Shown here one piece after another: positions 41,315 to 51,481 of a stretch of DNA of 64,000 bases (positions are counted from its first letter, which is position 1; every line of letters starts with the position of its first letter). Below the pieces are notes generated by a model. The model saw nothing but the letters and a program-made list of their open reading frames with translations, did not search any database and was not told the origin of the DNA. Source of the stretch: Phycisphaerales bacterium (GTDB lineage Bacteria > Planctomycetota > Phycisphaerae > Phycisphaerales > UBA1924); assembly GCA_029260345.1 (NCBI GenBank), contig JAJDDK010000006.1:124001-188000 (forward strand). The letters are read 5' to 3'. The position numbers and the translations under genes are program-made.

Positions 41315-43504
41315 TCAGTCCTCGATCCCGAGCTGCTCAATGAACGGATCGAGCGAACGATCGCGCCCGAGAAACGCTCGAATGGATCGCTCCACGTCGC
41401 GTGAACCGCCGGGAGCGTAGATCTCATCGCGCAGGCGGCGGCCGATCTCCTGGCTCATCAAACCGTCCGGAGACTCTTCGAACGCGGTCGCGAGGTCCGC
41501 CGCGATAGCGTCAGCCCAAGCGTAGCCGTAGTAGCCGGCGTCGTAACCAGTGAGGTGACCCCAATATGCCGCCAGATTGGTGCCGGCGGGCGCGGCGAGG
41601 AAAACCTCAGCGAGAGCCTCGTTCATAATCTCTTGCGAATCTTTGTATTCCCCGGCGTCGTGCATGCGAAGATCGGCGATGCCGAACGCAAGCTGGCGGC
41701 GATACAACGTCGCGACGGTCGCGTTCTTGGCTTCCTCCATTCGGGCAAGAACTTCGGGATCTATCTTCTTGGATGGGTCGCGGTAGTCCGCGGCGAAACG
41801 ATCCAGCACGTCCGTGTCCCACACCCAGGCTTCGAGCATTTGCGATGGCGCTTCGACGAAGTCGCGCGGCACGTTGGTGCCCGCGAATCGCGCGTGCCCG
41901 GCGCGGGTCAGAATCGTGTGCATCGCGTGGCCGAATTCGTGGAAGAGGGTTTCGACTTCGGCGTGGGAGAGCAGCGACGGCGCCTCGCCCCGGGCTGGGG
42001 TGAAGTTGCACACCAAGGCGCACACCGGCCGCTGGAATTGGCCGTTGCGAAGCTGCTTGCCGCCGATGATGTCGAACTGCGCGAAGTGGTTGTATTTGCC
42101 TTCGCGCGGGAACATGTCGAGGTAAAAGAGGCCCATCGGCTCGCCGGTGATAGAGTCGCTCACGGCGTACAGCGCGACGCCCTCATACCACACCCACGTC
42201 GATTCAATCCGATCGATGCGGATCTGGAAGATCTCTTCGAAGATGTCAAACATGCCTGCAAGTGTTTGCTTCAAGGGGAAATAAACACGCAGCGCTTCAA
42301 CGTCGATGTCGTACTTGCGCTTCTTGAGTTGGTTCTCGTAGTACCGCCAGTCCCAGTGTTCGATGACCGCGTTGCGATCACCAGTGTCGGCGGCTTTGAG
42401 CGCGGCCATTTCGGCAAGTTCGGCCTGGAATTTGGGCTCCAGCCCGTCCGAGAGATCGGAGACAAAAGTCATGGCGCGTGCGCCGGTGCCAGCCATCTTA
42501 GGCTCGATTTGGTAGTCGTCCCATGAGTCATAACCGAGCGCCGATGCGATTTCGTCGCGCACACGGATCATGTCGTTGAGCAGCGCCGTGTTTTCTTCCT
42601 GCACGATGGAATACCGTGCGGTCTTCAGCTTCTTGCGCGCCGCTTCATTCTTCATGTTTTGCATGGCCTGCACGAACTGGGGCGTCACGGTTGCCTTGAT
42701 GCCGTACATTTGAACGCCGCCTTCGACCTTGCCTTGCTCTCTTGCTTGTTCAATCAGGAAGTCGGGCGCGCCGGCCATCTCAGCCTCCGTGAAGTACACC
42801 GTGACATCAGCATTGGTGATGTTGGTGTTGAATGCGGTGGAGAGCGCGGTGAGTTCCTTCTGCAATGCTTCGACCTGGGCGCGGGTTGACGCATCAAGGT
42901 GCAGACCCGCGCGGCGGTAGTCGCGCATGGTCTCGTCGAACAGACGCAGGTCCTCACTGAAGAGTCGCGGACGACGACCGGCCTGGTAGGCGGATTCGAA
43001 GGCTTTGCACGCCGCGTACACGTCTTCGCGATACTGCACTTCCGTGAACCAGTCCTGCATGCGCTGCACCTGCTCCGTCGCCGCCGCGCGGACGGCGGCG
43101 TCAGGGCTCGTTTCCTTGATGAGAAACAGCCGGTTGATCACCGTGATCACCGGATAGAGCACATCGTCGATGGCGAGAATCGTGGAATCGAACGAAGCGG
43201 AGGAAAGCTCCTGCGCCGCGATGCGGTCGAGCCCGAGGTCCGCCTGCACGAGCACATCATCCGTCGTCGTGACGACCTCTTCAGGGGTCGTTTCAAATCG
43301 CGGAAGAGTGATGAGGTCGCCGAAACGCTTCGCTTCGAATTGAAGCTCAGTGATCGTGGTGGTGGTTTCGGTGGCGCTTGTCGTGTTGGCGGCATACGTC
43401 CGGAGCGGCTTCTGCTGCCTGGATTCCTTGCTGGCGCAGCCAACCGTTGCAGCAGTCGCGGCGACTAACAACACGAGTCGAACAATCGATGAGAGTGAAA
43501 ACAC
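41315..43504 (-). CDS. M3-family metallopeptidase lipoprotein
   Basis: I start at the GTG at 43504, with AAGGAG 8 bases upstream, because it opens a lipoprotein signal (VFSLSSIVRLVLLVAATAATVGC, lipobox ATVGC); the frame extends to 43588. The product is 729 residues. The zinc site is TLFHEFGHAMHTIL (HEXXH near residue 521), followed by the downstream Glu in SQMLEAWVWD. The Phe/Tyr-rich end GYDAGYYGYAWADAIAADL is typical of oligopeptidase F/thimet peptidases. The gene is predicted periplasmic or outer-membrane-associated. The tRNA-Ser gene lies downstream. Confidence 0.92.
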   Translation of the reverse strand: MFSLSSIVRLVLLVAATAATVGCASKESRQQKPLRTYAANTTSATETTTTITELQFEAKRFGDLITLPRFETTPEEVVTTTDDVLVQADLGLDRIAAQELSSASFDSTILAIDDVLYPVITVINRLFLIKETSPDAAVRAAATEQVQRMQDWFTEVQYREDVYAACKAFESAYQAGRRPRLFSEDLRLFDETMRDYRRAGLHLDASTRAQVEALQKELTALSTAFNTNITNADVTVYFTEAEMAGAPDFLIEQAREQGKVEGGVQMYGIKATVTPQFVQAMQNMKNEAARKKLKTARYSIVQEENTALLNDMIRVRDEIASALGYDSWDDYQIEPKMAGTGARAMTFVSDLSDGLEPKFQAELAEMAALKAADTGDRNAVIEHWDWRYYENQLKKRKYDIDVEALRVYFPLKQTLAGMFDIFEEIFQIRIDRIESTWVWYEGVALYAVSDSITGEPMGLFYLDMFPREGKYNHFAQFDIIGGKQLRNGQFQRPVCALVCNFTPARGEAPSLLSHAEVETLFHEFGHAMHTILTRAGHARFAGTNVPRDFVEAPSQMLEAWVWDTDVLDRFAADYRDPSKKIDPEVLARMEEAKNATVATLYRRQLAFGIADLRMHDAGEYKDSQEIMNEALAEVFLAAPAGTNLAAYWGHLTGYDAGYYGYAWADAIAADLATAFEESPDGLMSQEIGRRLRDEIYAPGGSRDVERSIRAFLGRDRSLDPFIEQLGIED

Positions 43505-43617
43505 GAGCGAGTCTCCTTTCCGCCACGATCGGCGACACGGAGACGGCGCTTCGGAGCGCGCGCCGTCACCGGCGCGACAGTGTACCACCGCGTGCAGTTG
43601 GTCAATTGGTAATGGAA

Positions 43618-44055
43618 TCAGGCCGCGTACTGGCCTTCGGAGGCGGCGTCCGTCTCGGTCGCACTCTTTGCCGGCTCGTCATCCGCCCATCCGTAGCGTT
43701 TCTTGTCCTCGGCGAGTTCATCACTGAGGGTGGATTCCCACTGCGGCAGGTTCGTGTCGTGCGCCGCCTTGGCGAGCATGTGACTGCCGATAGGCGTCGC
43801 GACAAAGATGAACACAATCGTGATGGCGGATTTCGTGAGAATGGGCGCCGCGTTGAGATGGAAGCAGGCCGCGATCAGCATCGCGGTCAGTCCGAGCGTC
43901 ACACAGATCGACGCGGCGTGAATGCGGTTGTATGCGTCAGGGAGACGCACCACGCCCATGGCGCCGATGAACATGAAGCACAGCGCCGCCAGCAGGAATC
44001 CTGCCGACAGAAAGTCAAAGAGGGCCCGAATGGTGAGTCCGTCGAAGATGTTCAT
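43618..44055 (-). CDS. mrpG: Na+/H+ antiporter subunit MrpG/MnhG
   Basis: The 145-residue protein starts at the ATG at 44055, overlapping mrpF by 4 bases (ATGA). The family core is MGVVRLPDAYNRIHAASICVTLG followed by AITIVFIFVATPIGSHMLAKAAHD. Three membrane segments. The charged C-terminal tail (ELAEDKKRYGWADDEPAKSATETDAASEG) is longer than usual. Last gene of the Mrp set. Confidence 0.9.
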   Translation of the reverse strand: MNIFDGLTIRALFDFLSAGFLLAALCFMFIGAMGVVRLPDAYNRIHAASICVTLGLTAMLIAACFHLNAAPILTKSAITIVFIFVATPIGSHMLAKAAHDTNLPQWESTLSDELAEDKKRYGWADDEPAKSATETDAASEGQYAA

Positions 44056-44444
44056 ACGGCGCGCCTCCGTGCGATGAACTGCGCGAATGCCAGTGTCGAG
44101 GCGAATCCGAGGATCGAAATAATCAGGACCGCGTCGAAGAACATGAGCGTTCGAATGCGAATGGTCAGCAGAATCGACAAACCAACAACCTGCATGGCGA
44201 TGGTGTCGCTGGCGAGGCCGCGGTCGGCAAGCGTCGGGCCGCGCAGCAGTCGCCACAAGCACATCACGAAAGCGAGCGAGAGCGTGATCATGCCCACGTC
44301 GACCACGACGAAGAGCGCCGTCTGCGCGGCCGCTTCCCAGTCCGTCGTGGGCGGAGGGATGGGGATCGTGCTCTCATCGGCGTGAGATTCGTCGCCGTGC
44401 GGCGCCGCCGCCAGCATCGTGGAGAGGTGTGTGAGCATGTTCAT
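44052..44444 (-). CDS. mrpF: Na+/H+ antiporter subunit MrpF/MnhF
   Basis: A 130-residue protein with three membrane segments, including MCLWRLLRGPTLADRGLASDTIAMQVVGLSIL (the MrpF signature RGPTxxDR) and MFFDAVLIISILGFASTLAFA. The N-terminus carries an extra ~40-residue His/Glu/Pro-rich lead (HGDESHADESTIPIPPP). That lead may lie outside the membrane. Overlaps mrpE and mrpG by 4 bases each. Confidence 0.9.
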   Translation of the reverse strand: MNMLTHLSTMLAAAPHGDESHADESTIPIPPPTTDWEAAAQTALFVVVDVGMITLSLAFVMCLWRLLRGPTLADRGLASDTIAMQVVGLSILLTIRIRTLMFFDAVLIISILGFASTLAFAQFIARRRAV

Positions 44445-44914
44445 GCGAATAGCCCTTGTTCAACCACACGGGCGACGTCATCGATGTCGCGCACGGCGTC
44501 GTCGCGATTTTCCGCGTACATGCAATGGATGTACAGCCATTTGTCGTCCGGGCTGACGTCGATCACGAGTGTGCCGGGCGTCAGTGTGATGGCGCTGGCC
44601 AGCGCGGTGCGGTGAGCATCGGTGAATCCGTCAACCGAGTACCGAATAATGCGAGGCTTCTGGTGCATCTTCGGCGTGAGCACTTCCCACGCGACCTGCA
44701 GGTTGGATTGCACCATCATGCGGATGAAGCGCCCGAAGGAAGAGAGCAGTCGCCAGCCACGACCCAGATACGACGTTTCACCCGCGGCGCCGGAGTACAC
44801 ACCGATGATGAGCGCGCCGACCACAAGGCCTGCGAGGAAGTTCCATTCCGAGACGGAGCCGGTCAGCCCCATCCAGACAATGGCGAGACCGAGATTCAAG
44901 AGGAAGCGTCGCAT
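44441..44914 (-). CDS. mrpE: Na+/H+ antiporter subunit MrpE/MnhE
   Basis: A 157-residue protein with two N-terminal membrane helices (LNLGLAIVWMGLTGSVSEWNFLAGLVVGALIIGVYS) and a cytoplasmic domain with the MrpE conserved block RTALASAITLTPGTLVIDVSPDDKWLYIHCMYA. The start overlaps the mrpD stop by one base (TGATG). Confidence 0.9.
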   Translation of the reverse strand: MRRFLLNLGLAIVWMGLTGSVSEWNFLAGLVVGALIIGVYSGAAGETSYLGRGWRLLSSFGRFIRMMVQSNLQVAWEVLTPKMHQKPRIIRYSVDGFTDAHRTALASAITLTPGTLVIDVSPDDKWLYIHCMYAENRDDAVRDIDDVARVVEQGLFA

Positions 44915-46539
44915 CAGTGATCTCCCCCGTGCGTATTGGCGACCTTGATCGACGTTGATTCATCGCCCTTTGCCACGATTTCCGGCCAGGCGCCCGGGCC
45001 GAGAACGGCAGCGACATACGAGCGCGGCTCGTTGAGTTCGGCAGTGGCGTCCGAAGTGCGCCCCTGGAAGAACTCAGCGCCGAGACCAAGGGTGAGCGAA
45101 CCGATCACAAGCATCGCAAGGCCGACATACATCGGTGCGACGGCGATGCGATCGCTCACGTTTTCGATGCGTTCAGCGACGCCTTCACGATGCTCCGGTC
45201 CCCAGAAAGTTCGGATCCAGACGCGGCCAAGCGCGAGCAGCGTGAGGAACCCGGTGCAAAGTCCGAGGGCCGAGAGCAGCCAATATCCCTGACTGCTCAA
45301 TCGGAATCCCTCTTTGAGCAGGAGGAACTTTCCAAAGAAGCCGGAGAAGGGTGGCAATCCAATGAGGCTGATCATCGCGACAAAGAAAAACACGCTGAGC
45401 CACGGCGCCTGTCGATACAGACCACCTGTTTCAGCAAGGTCGCTGGAGCGCTGGTATCGCTCAATCAGGCCGCACGCAAGGAAGAGCGCCGCCATGACGA
45501 GCATGTGCTGGATCATGTAGAAAACGGTGCCCGAGAGCGACGTCGGCGTCATGATCGCAAGCCCGAAAGCCATGTATCCAATATGGCTGATGAGAAGCAT
45601 GGCCAGCACGCGCCGCGTCTCTCGCATGGAAAGCGCTGCAAGCCCACCAAGGATCATGGTCAGCCCTGCCGCGAACGGGAGGATTGTCGCGAAAGCGCCG
45701 TCGCCTCGAATGTTCGGCGCCGCCAATGCCATTGGTGAAAGCCGCACAAGGGAGTAGATGCCGACTTTTGTGAGCAGTCCCGCAAAGAGCGCGGCGACCG
45801 TGATCGAGCACGTGTGATACGTGTCGGGCAGCCAGAACCACAAGGGGAAGAGCGCTGCCTTCACGGCGAACACAAAGAGCAGCATCATCGCCACGGCGCC
45901 GAACGCAGAAGGCAGCGGCGTGCCGCCCGGCATGGTGGACTGGGCCACACACACGGCGAGGTCGGCGTAGTTCAACGTGCCGGTCATGCCGTAGATCAAC
46001 GCGGCGCCGAGGACGAAGAACGTCGAGCCGACGAGGTTGATCATCACGTACTTGTAGCACTGTGAGAGCTGCTGCTTGCCACCACCGAGGCACATCATGG
46101 CGTAGCTGGCCATGAGCATGATTTCGAACGCGACGAAGAGATTGAAGATGTCGCCGGTGAGGAAGCTGAAATTCACACCCATCATGAGCAGCATGAAGAG
46201 CGGGTGATACCAGCCGCGGCCGACTTCCTGTTCCTTCGACGTCAGTCCGTAGACGTAGACGCACAGCGCGACGAATGAAGCCGCCGCCAGGAGCAAACCG
46301 CTGAGCTGATCGAAGACGATCGAAATCCCAAACGGCGCCGGCCACTGGCCGGCTTGCGAGACGATCACGCCGTTGCTGCCGAGCGACGCCAGCCCGCCGA
46401 TGGCGAGGGCGACGCACGCGATGAGCGAGACGACGGTGATGAACCGTTGCGCCGGCGCCCAGCCGCGAAGCATTGTGGTGAGGATCGCCGAGAACATAGG
46501 CACGACGATGAGCAGGACTATCCAGTTCGAACCATCCAT
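44914..46539 (-). CDS. mrpD: Na+/H+ antiporter subunit MrpD/MnhD
   Basis: The 541-residue NuoM/N-like subunit starts at the ATG at 46539 (MDGSNWIVLLIV); the frame extends to 46608 but overlaps mrpC. About 14 membrane helices. Conserved: LTGDIFNLFVAFEIMLMASYAMMCLGG (with the buried Glu), FAVKAALFPLWFWLPDTYHTCSITVAALFAGLLTKVGIYSL (with the Lys), and ISHIGYMAFGLAI. It forms part of the proton path of the hetero-oligomeric antiporter. Confidence 0.92.
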   Translation of the reverse strand: MDGSNWIVLLIVVPMFSAILTTMLRGWAPAQRFITVVSLIACVALAIGGLASLGSNGVIVSQAGQWPAPFGISIVFDQLSGLLLAAASFVALCVYVYGLTSKEQEVGRGWYHPLFMLLMMGVNFSFLTGDIFNLFVAFEIMLMASYAMMCLGGGKQQLSQCYKYVMINLVGSTFFVLGAALIYGMTGTLNYADLAVCVAQSTMPGGTPLPSAFGAVAMMLLFVFAVKAALFPLWFWLPDTYHTCSITVAALFAGLLTKVGIYSLVRLSPMALAAPNIRGDGAFATILPFAAGLTMILGGLAALSMRETRRVLAMLLISHIGYMAFGLAIMTPTSLSGTVFYMIQHMLVMAALFLACGLIERYQRSSDLAETGGLYRQAPWLSVFFFVAMISLIGLPPFSGFFGKFLLLKEGFRLSSQGYWLLSALGLCTGFLTLLALGRVWIRTFWGPEHREGVAERIENVSDRIAVAPMYVGLAMLVIGSLTLGLGAEFFQGRTSDATAELNEPRSYVAAVLGPGAWPEIVAKGDESTSIKVANTHGGDH

Positions 46540-46561
46540 GGAGCGATTCCTGGAGAAGAGT

Positions 46562-46942
46562 TCAGAGCGTGGTGAGCACGGTGGGACGATCGTCGTTGGC
46601 GAGTTCATCGGCAGCGAGGTGATTCACGCGCCGATACGTCGCAACGAGAAGCGTCAGAAGAAACGCCGTGACAGCAAAGCTGATGACGATGGCCGTGAGG
46701 ATCAGCGCCTGAGGCAGCGGATCAACCGGAATTGATGCTTGCGTGAGAATCGGGGGGCCGAGGAGCACGGTCTTTTCTTCAACGACGCGGAGCGGCTGGC
46801 CGCTCATCGCGAGGATGCCAAGGTTGGCGCCGTGCGAGAGCAGGAACAGACCCATCGCCATGCCCTTGAGTTCGCGTCCCAAAAGCAGGTAAATGCTCAC
46901 GCCGAAGATGACTGCGACACAGATCGCGATAAGGAGTGTCAT
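46562..46942 (-). CDS. mrpC: Na+/H+ antiporter subunit MrpC/MnhC
   Basis: A 126-residue NuoK-like protein. Conserved: IYLLLGRELKGMAMGLFLLSHGANLGILAMSG and DPLPQALILTAIVISFAVTAFLLTL. Three membrane segments. It overlaps the MrpA-B stop by 4 bases (46939-46942). Confidence 0.92.
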   Translation of the reverse strand: MTLLIAICVAVIFGVSIYLLLGRELKGMAMGLFLLSHGANLGILAMSGQPLRVVEEKTVLLGPPILTQASIPVDPLPQALILTAIVISFAVTAFLLTLLVATYRRVNHLAADELANDDRPTVLTTL

Positions 46943-49806
46943 GTTTCAAGCTCCTCGGTCAGTCGATTGATAACGCCGACAGCGACCGCAACGACCACGA
47001 TCAGCACGCCGAAATCAAAGAAGACAACGGTCGAATAGTGGAACGGATCCGACCCGGCGAGCGGGATGTACCCGGTGTGCGACCGCAGAATCGGATACCC
47101 AAGCGCGACCGGAACAATTGCGGTGATGAGCGCAATCAGGAGTCCCGCCGCGGCAAGCGTTCCAGGCTTGATGGGAAGAAGGCTCTTGAGCGCTTCGGGA
47201 CCTTTGGCCATCCGATAGACGGCGAGCGCCACAGATGCGACGAGCCCGGCGATAAATCCACCGCCCGGTTCGTTGTGGCCTTTGAAAAAGAGATACGCCG
47301 CGAAGATAAGACTGAGCGGCAGAATGAGCCGCATCGACGTTTGGAAGAGTGAACTACTGAGATGCTGCTGCGAGACGGCGCGCATACGGTCCTGCGCTTG
47401 GCGCGGCGCCGCGGCGATCAGTGCGAAGATGCCCATTGCGGCGATGGAGAGCACGGTGATTTCGCCGAGCGTGTCGTAGCCTCGAAAGTCCACAAGGATG
47501 ACGTTGACGGAGTTGTCGCCGCCGCCGCCACGACCTTCGGTGAGTTCAGATCCTTCATACGAGTTGGCGAGGAAAAACTCACCAAGTTTGCCAGGAGCGG
47601 ATTGCGCATCCACATGGCTGCCCGCCTGAAGCACGATCCAGCCGATCGAAATGCCGACAATGGCGCTGAACACGGCGCGACCCAGGACACCGGTCATGCG
47701 CACGCGCGGCGGCTCTTCGGGCAGTAGTCGCAGCACCAGCAGGAAGAGAATGACGGAAATGATTTCGAAGAGGAGCTGCGTCAGTGCGAGATCAGGCGCC
47801 TGATACAGGAGATAGAGGCCCGTCACGCTCATGCCGCAGGCGCCGAGCACAAGGACGCGCACAATGCGGCTCTTGAATATCGGCAATGAAATTGCTGTCG
47901 CGCACACCAGCGTAAACACGCACAGCGACGCGAGAATGAATCCTGTCGGCCCGCCCCAGATGGACGCGATGACGGGCAAGTTCAGCAGATCAGGATCGTG
48001 CAAGACCGCTGCGACAAGCCCGAGCAGGAACGCGCCCAACACCAGATAGGTGTAGTGGCGAATGTTGCCGGTTTGAATGGTGGCGAAGATCCCCCAGCCC
48101 ATGCGGGAAAGAAACGACACCGACTCGGGGAAAATCTTGTTGTGGGGATCGACCACCGGGGTCCGCCAGAATGGCGACAGGCCGAGGACAATTCCGAGCG
48201 CCGTCGCCACTGCTGAAAGCATGAGCGGCACGCCGGCATGCGCCGCGGCGCTGAAGACGGTCGGCAGATGATCCCAGTACATTGCGTGCGTCTCGATTGG
48301 CGCGATCAAACGCTCATACAAGCCCGGTGCAATGCCGCCAATAAATTGCCAGGCGACGAGCGCCAGCGCCGGCAGCCAAAGCCAGATGGCCCAGCCATCG
48401 TGTGCATGATGTTCATCGTGCGCAGGCGGCGCATCTGACTCGGGTGAACGGAAGAAGGTCACCACAATGCGCACAAAGATGGCGACATTGAAAATCGCCG
48501 TGAGCACCGCGGCGCCGGCGATGAACCACATCCAGCTCGCCCATTCGACCGCGTGGTAGATTTGGTAGAGAAAGGCTTCTTTGGCGACAAACGAGAGCGT
48601 GAACGGTCCGGCGGCCAGTGCATACGCCGCGGCGATGGTGATCCAGGCCAACAGCGGTTTGACACGAACAAGGCCGCGAAGTTGTGAGAGGTATTTCTTG
48701 CCGACGGCGTGCGCGATGGCGCCCGCCATGAGGAAGAGCGGCGCTTTGTACAGCGCGTGATTCAAGATCTGCGTGATGGGCCAAATCAGATTCGGCTCTT
48801 CGTGATACGAGAGCGCGCCAAGGCCGTACATGCACGTCAAAAGGCCAAGCTGGCTGACGGTGGTGTAGGCGAAAATTTTCTTGAGTTCATCGGACCGCAG
48901 CGCGAGGAAGGCGCCAAGCAGCATGGTGACGGCGCCGAAGGCGACAAGCGTCGTGGTCCAGAACTCGACACCGGCGAATGCAGGGACAAGCCGTCCGAAC
49001 AGGTAGATGCCGGCTTTGACCATCGTCGCCGAGTGCAGGTACGCGGAAACAGGTGTTGGCGCCGCCATCGCGCCGGGGAGCCAGTAGTGGAACGGCCACT
49101 GCGCGCTCTTGGTGGCGCCGCCGAGGAACATCAGCACAAAGGCCCACGGCAAGAGACCGGGCTGAGCCATGGCGTCGGCGCCTTGCACAACGATGGTGGT
49201 CGCTTCCGAGAAAAGCCATGTGCCTGTCGATTGTGCGAAGAGGATGACGCCGCCGAGCAGCGCCAGCCCGCCGAGTCCGGTCGTCACCAGCGCTTGCAGC
49301 GCCAATTGCACCGCCGTGCGATCGTCCCGATTCCAACCGATGAGGAGGAATGAACTGACGCTCGTGAGCTCCCAGAACAGGAGCATGGCCAGCATGTTGT
49401 CGGAAAGCACGAGGCCGAGCATGGCCGTCGCAAAGAGGCCGAGTGTGGGATAGAAGCGGTAGAGGGCGTTTTCATCCGGACCGAAGTAGCCGCGTGCGTA
49501 AAGCACGATCAGGGCGCCAACGCCGGACACCAGGAACGCAAAGAAGAGTCCCAGCCCATCCGGATTGAACGCGAAGTTCAATCCGAAGCTTGGCACGAAT
49601 TCGAGCGTGACGTGCGACGGATCCGCGACACCCACGCCGAACGAATTCATGAACATGGCGAGGCTTGCCACAGACACCAATGGCCCGAGCAGCGCCAGCA
49701 GCGTGCGCGAAGTGGTCGTTTCGCGCGGCGCCAAAAGCGTGATCGCTCCAGTCAGCGCCGGAGCGAAGACAGCGAGCAACATCAAGAGAAGCGGTGTCGG
49801 TTCCAT
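46939..49806 (-). CDS. mrpA: Fused Na+/H+ antiporter subunits MrpA and MrpB
   Basis: A 955-residue polytopic protein from the ATG at 49806 (MEPTPLLLML); the open frame reaches 49893. The N-terminal ~650 residues are NuoL-like: FWELTSVSSFLLIGWNRD, TKSAQWPFHYWLPGAMAAPTPVSAYLHSATMVKAGIYLFGRL, FAYTTVSQLGLL. The MrpA C-terminal (NuoJ-like) follows. The last ~135 residues are an MrpB domain with FFKGHNEPGGGFIAGLVASVALAVYRM and a final four-helix block. MrpA and MrpB are separate genes in Bacillus; here they are one polypeptide. Confidence 0.93.
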   Translation of the reverse strand: MEPTPLLLMLLAVFAPALTGAITLLAPRETTTSRTLLALLGPLVSVASLAMFMNSFGVGVADPSHVTLEFVPSFGLNFAFNPDGLGLFFAFLVSGVGALIVLYARGYFGPDENALYRFYPTLGLFATAMLGLVLSDNMLAMLLFWELTSVSSFLLIGWNRDDRTAVQLALQALVTTGLGGLALLGGVILFAQSTGTWLFSEATTIVVQGADAMAQPGLLPWAFVLMFLGGATKSAQWPFHYWLPGAMAAPTPVSAYLHSATMVKAGIYLFGRLVPAFAGVEFWTTTLVAFGAVTMLLGAFLALRSDELKKIFAYTTVSQLGLLTCMYGLGALSYHEEPNLIWPITQILNHALYKAPLFLMAGAIAHAVGKKYLSQLRGLVRVKPLLAWITIAAAYALAAGPFTLSFVAKEAFLYQIYHAVEWASWMWFIAGAAVLTAIFNVAIFVRIVVTFFRSPESDAPPAHDEHHAHDGWAIWLWLPALALVAWQFIGGIAPGLYERLIAPIETHAMYWDHLPTVFSAAAHAGVPLMLSAVATALGIVLGLSPFWRTPVVDPHNKIFPESVSFLSRMGWGIFATIQTGNIRHYTYLVLGAFLLGLVAAVLHDPDLLNLPVIASIWGGPTGFILASLCVFTLVCATAISLPIFKSRIVRVLVLGACGMSVTGLYLLYQAPDLALTQLLFEIISVILFLLVLRLLPEEPPRVRMTGVLGRAVFSAIVGISIGWIVLQAGSHVDAQSAPGKLGEFFLANSYEGSELTEGRGGGGDNSVNVILVDFRGYDTLGEITVLSIAAMGIFALIAAAPRQAQDRMRAVSQQHLSSSLFQTSMRLILPLSLIFAAYLFFKGHNEPGGGFIAGLVASVALAVYRMAKGPEALKSLLPIKPGTLAAAGLLIALITAIVPVALGYPILRSHTGYIPLAGSDPFHYSTVVFFDFGVLIVVVAVAVGVINRLTEELET

Positions 49807-49963
49807 GTACGACCCCGTGACGTGGTAAATGCGGTCCGCGAACAATTGGCGGCAGGAAAAACGTCTTCCGGACCGTATCCGGGAGAGCAGCACCGAGTTC
49901 TATCGGTCCGTGTGGGGGGTGTCTGTCGCGAATCGACGCCTTTACGTCTGAGAAAATGTGTAA

Positions 49964-51481
49964 TCAGGATGGGACGTGCTGGTTTGGCGGTTCATCGGAT
50001 GCGTCTTCCGGGGAGTCTTCGCCGGCGCTGAGGCGCTGGAGCCCAAATTTCAGCAGCAGCGGGCCAATGAGTTCATGGATCCCAATGGCCGCGAGAACCA
50101 GCGAATACAGCGGATCGGCAAAAGGCTTTCCCGCGAATGTGGTTTGGACAATCGAGATGAGCGCAACGGAGACACCCGCCTGGGGGACGAACGCCGTCCA
50201 CAGCCACGTGCGAATTGGTGGTCCCTGTTTGACCAGACGACACGCGATATCCGTACTGACCCAGATCGCGGCGGCGCGAACTCCGACCAGTGCGAGGGCC
50301 GCGGGCCAGAGTGATGCGAGCGCGTTCAGGTCGAGTTTGGCGCCGGCGACGGCGAAGAAGACGCAATACACCGGAAGGCTGAGGTCTTCCATGGTGTGGA
50401 AGAACGGTCCGACGCGCTCGCGCCATACGTTGCGCATGAGCAGCCCGGCGACCAGCGCCACGATCAGAGCTTCGAGATGCAGAAGTTCACTGACGAGCGC
50501 AATGCTCATGCACCCGGCGACGACGAAGATTGCCAGATGCGCGCGCACCACGTGCATGTACCACGCGAATCCAAGTCCGAAGATCGCACCGGCCAGCACC
50601 GATCCGAGCAGATGGACACTCAGCGTTCCAACGACACCACTCGGCTTTGTCGCTTCGCCTTCGGCGGGCTCGGTTTGCTCAGTCAGCGCTGGTTCCGCCT
50701 CGTTACTTTCATCGGAATCCGCGACTTGTGCGGACGCGGCGGCCATGCCTTCGCCACTTGGGGCGTTCTGGCCTCCCAGCATTCCGTTCGCGACAGCGAT
50801 CACGACCGTGAACAGAACAATGAGCGCCAGGTCCTTTGAGATCATGACCGAGAGCGCGGCTTGGATTGAGTTTCCTTCCGCGCGAAGCTCGTTCATCACC
50901 GCAATAAACACGGCGGGCGATGCGGCCGTCGCAATCGTACCGGCGATGATCGCCGCGATAATGCGGGTTTCCGGCGCGTCGGCGAGACCGATGCTTGGCG
51001 CCAGCGCATACACGACGACCGTGACGCCGACCAGCACCGCAATGATTTGAATGATCGAAACGGACAAGATTAGCCGCATCGCTTTGCGCAAGAATGACAG
51101 TTCAATTTCGCCGCCTGCGGTCAGCGCAATGAGTGAGATGGCAAGGCTCTCAACCAGTTTCAGATGAATGATCTGGTCTTTGGGAACTACACCCAGCACT
51201 TGCGGCCCGATGATCATGCCGAAGATCAAGTAGCCGGAAAGCTTGGGTAATTGCAGCGTCTTGAAAATGCGACCAAAGAGCCATGAACCAAGCAGCAAGA
51301 GCCCGACGGAGAGTGTGGCGCCGGTCAGACTTTCGGGAAGCGTGGTGAAGGTGCGGTCCAGCGCGTCGCGCGCGGTGGACGCCGCGTCTGGAGCGCCTGT
51401 AGTGGGGCTCCAGCGCTGCACGAGCAGTGTGACCGCCAGCAGCACCAGCAATGCAAGGATGAGCCGCAAAATGCGAATCAT
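49964..51481 (-). CDS. CPA2-type cation/proton antiporter membrane protein
   Basis: A 505-residue protein with about 12 membrane helices and no RCK/TrkA tail. Features: LPKLSGYLIFGMIIGPQVLGVV (typical Kef/NhaP-like YLxxGxxxGP), SLALIALTAGGEIEL, an extended polar insertion rich in Glu/Ser (ADSDESNEAEPALTEQ) and an ending GIHELIGPLLLKFGLQRL. It overlaps the next antiporter gene by 4 bases. An Na+ or K+/H+ exchange role is inferred; ion unknown. Confidence 0.85.
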   Translation of the reverse strand: MIRILRLILALLVLLAVTLLVQRWSPTTGAPDAASTARDALDRTFTTLPESLTGATLSVGLLLLGSWLFGRIFKTLQLPKLSGYLIFGMIIGPQVLGVVPKDQIIHLKLVESLAISLIALTAGGEIELSFLRKAMRLILSVSIIQIIAVLVGVTVVVYALAPSIGLADAPETRIIAAIIAGTIATAASPAVFIAVMNELRAEGNSIQAALSVMISKDLALIVLFTVVIAVANGMLGGQNAPSGEGMAAASAQVADSDESNEAEPALTEQTEPAEGEATKPSGVVGTLSVHLLGSVLAGAIFGLGFAWYMHVVRAHLAIFVVAGCMSIALVSELLHLEALIVALVAGLLMRNVWRERVGPFFHTMEDLSLPVYCVFFAVAGAKLDLNALASLWPAALALVGVRAAAIWVSTDIACRLVKQGPPIRTWLWTAFVPQAGVSVALISIVQTTFAGKPFADPLYSLVLAAIGIHELIGPLLLKFGLQRLSAGEDSPEDASDEPPNQHVPS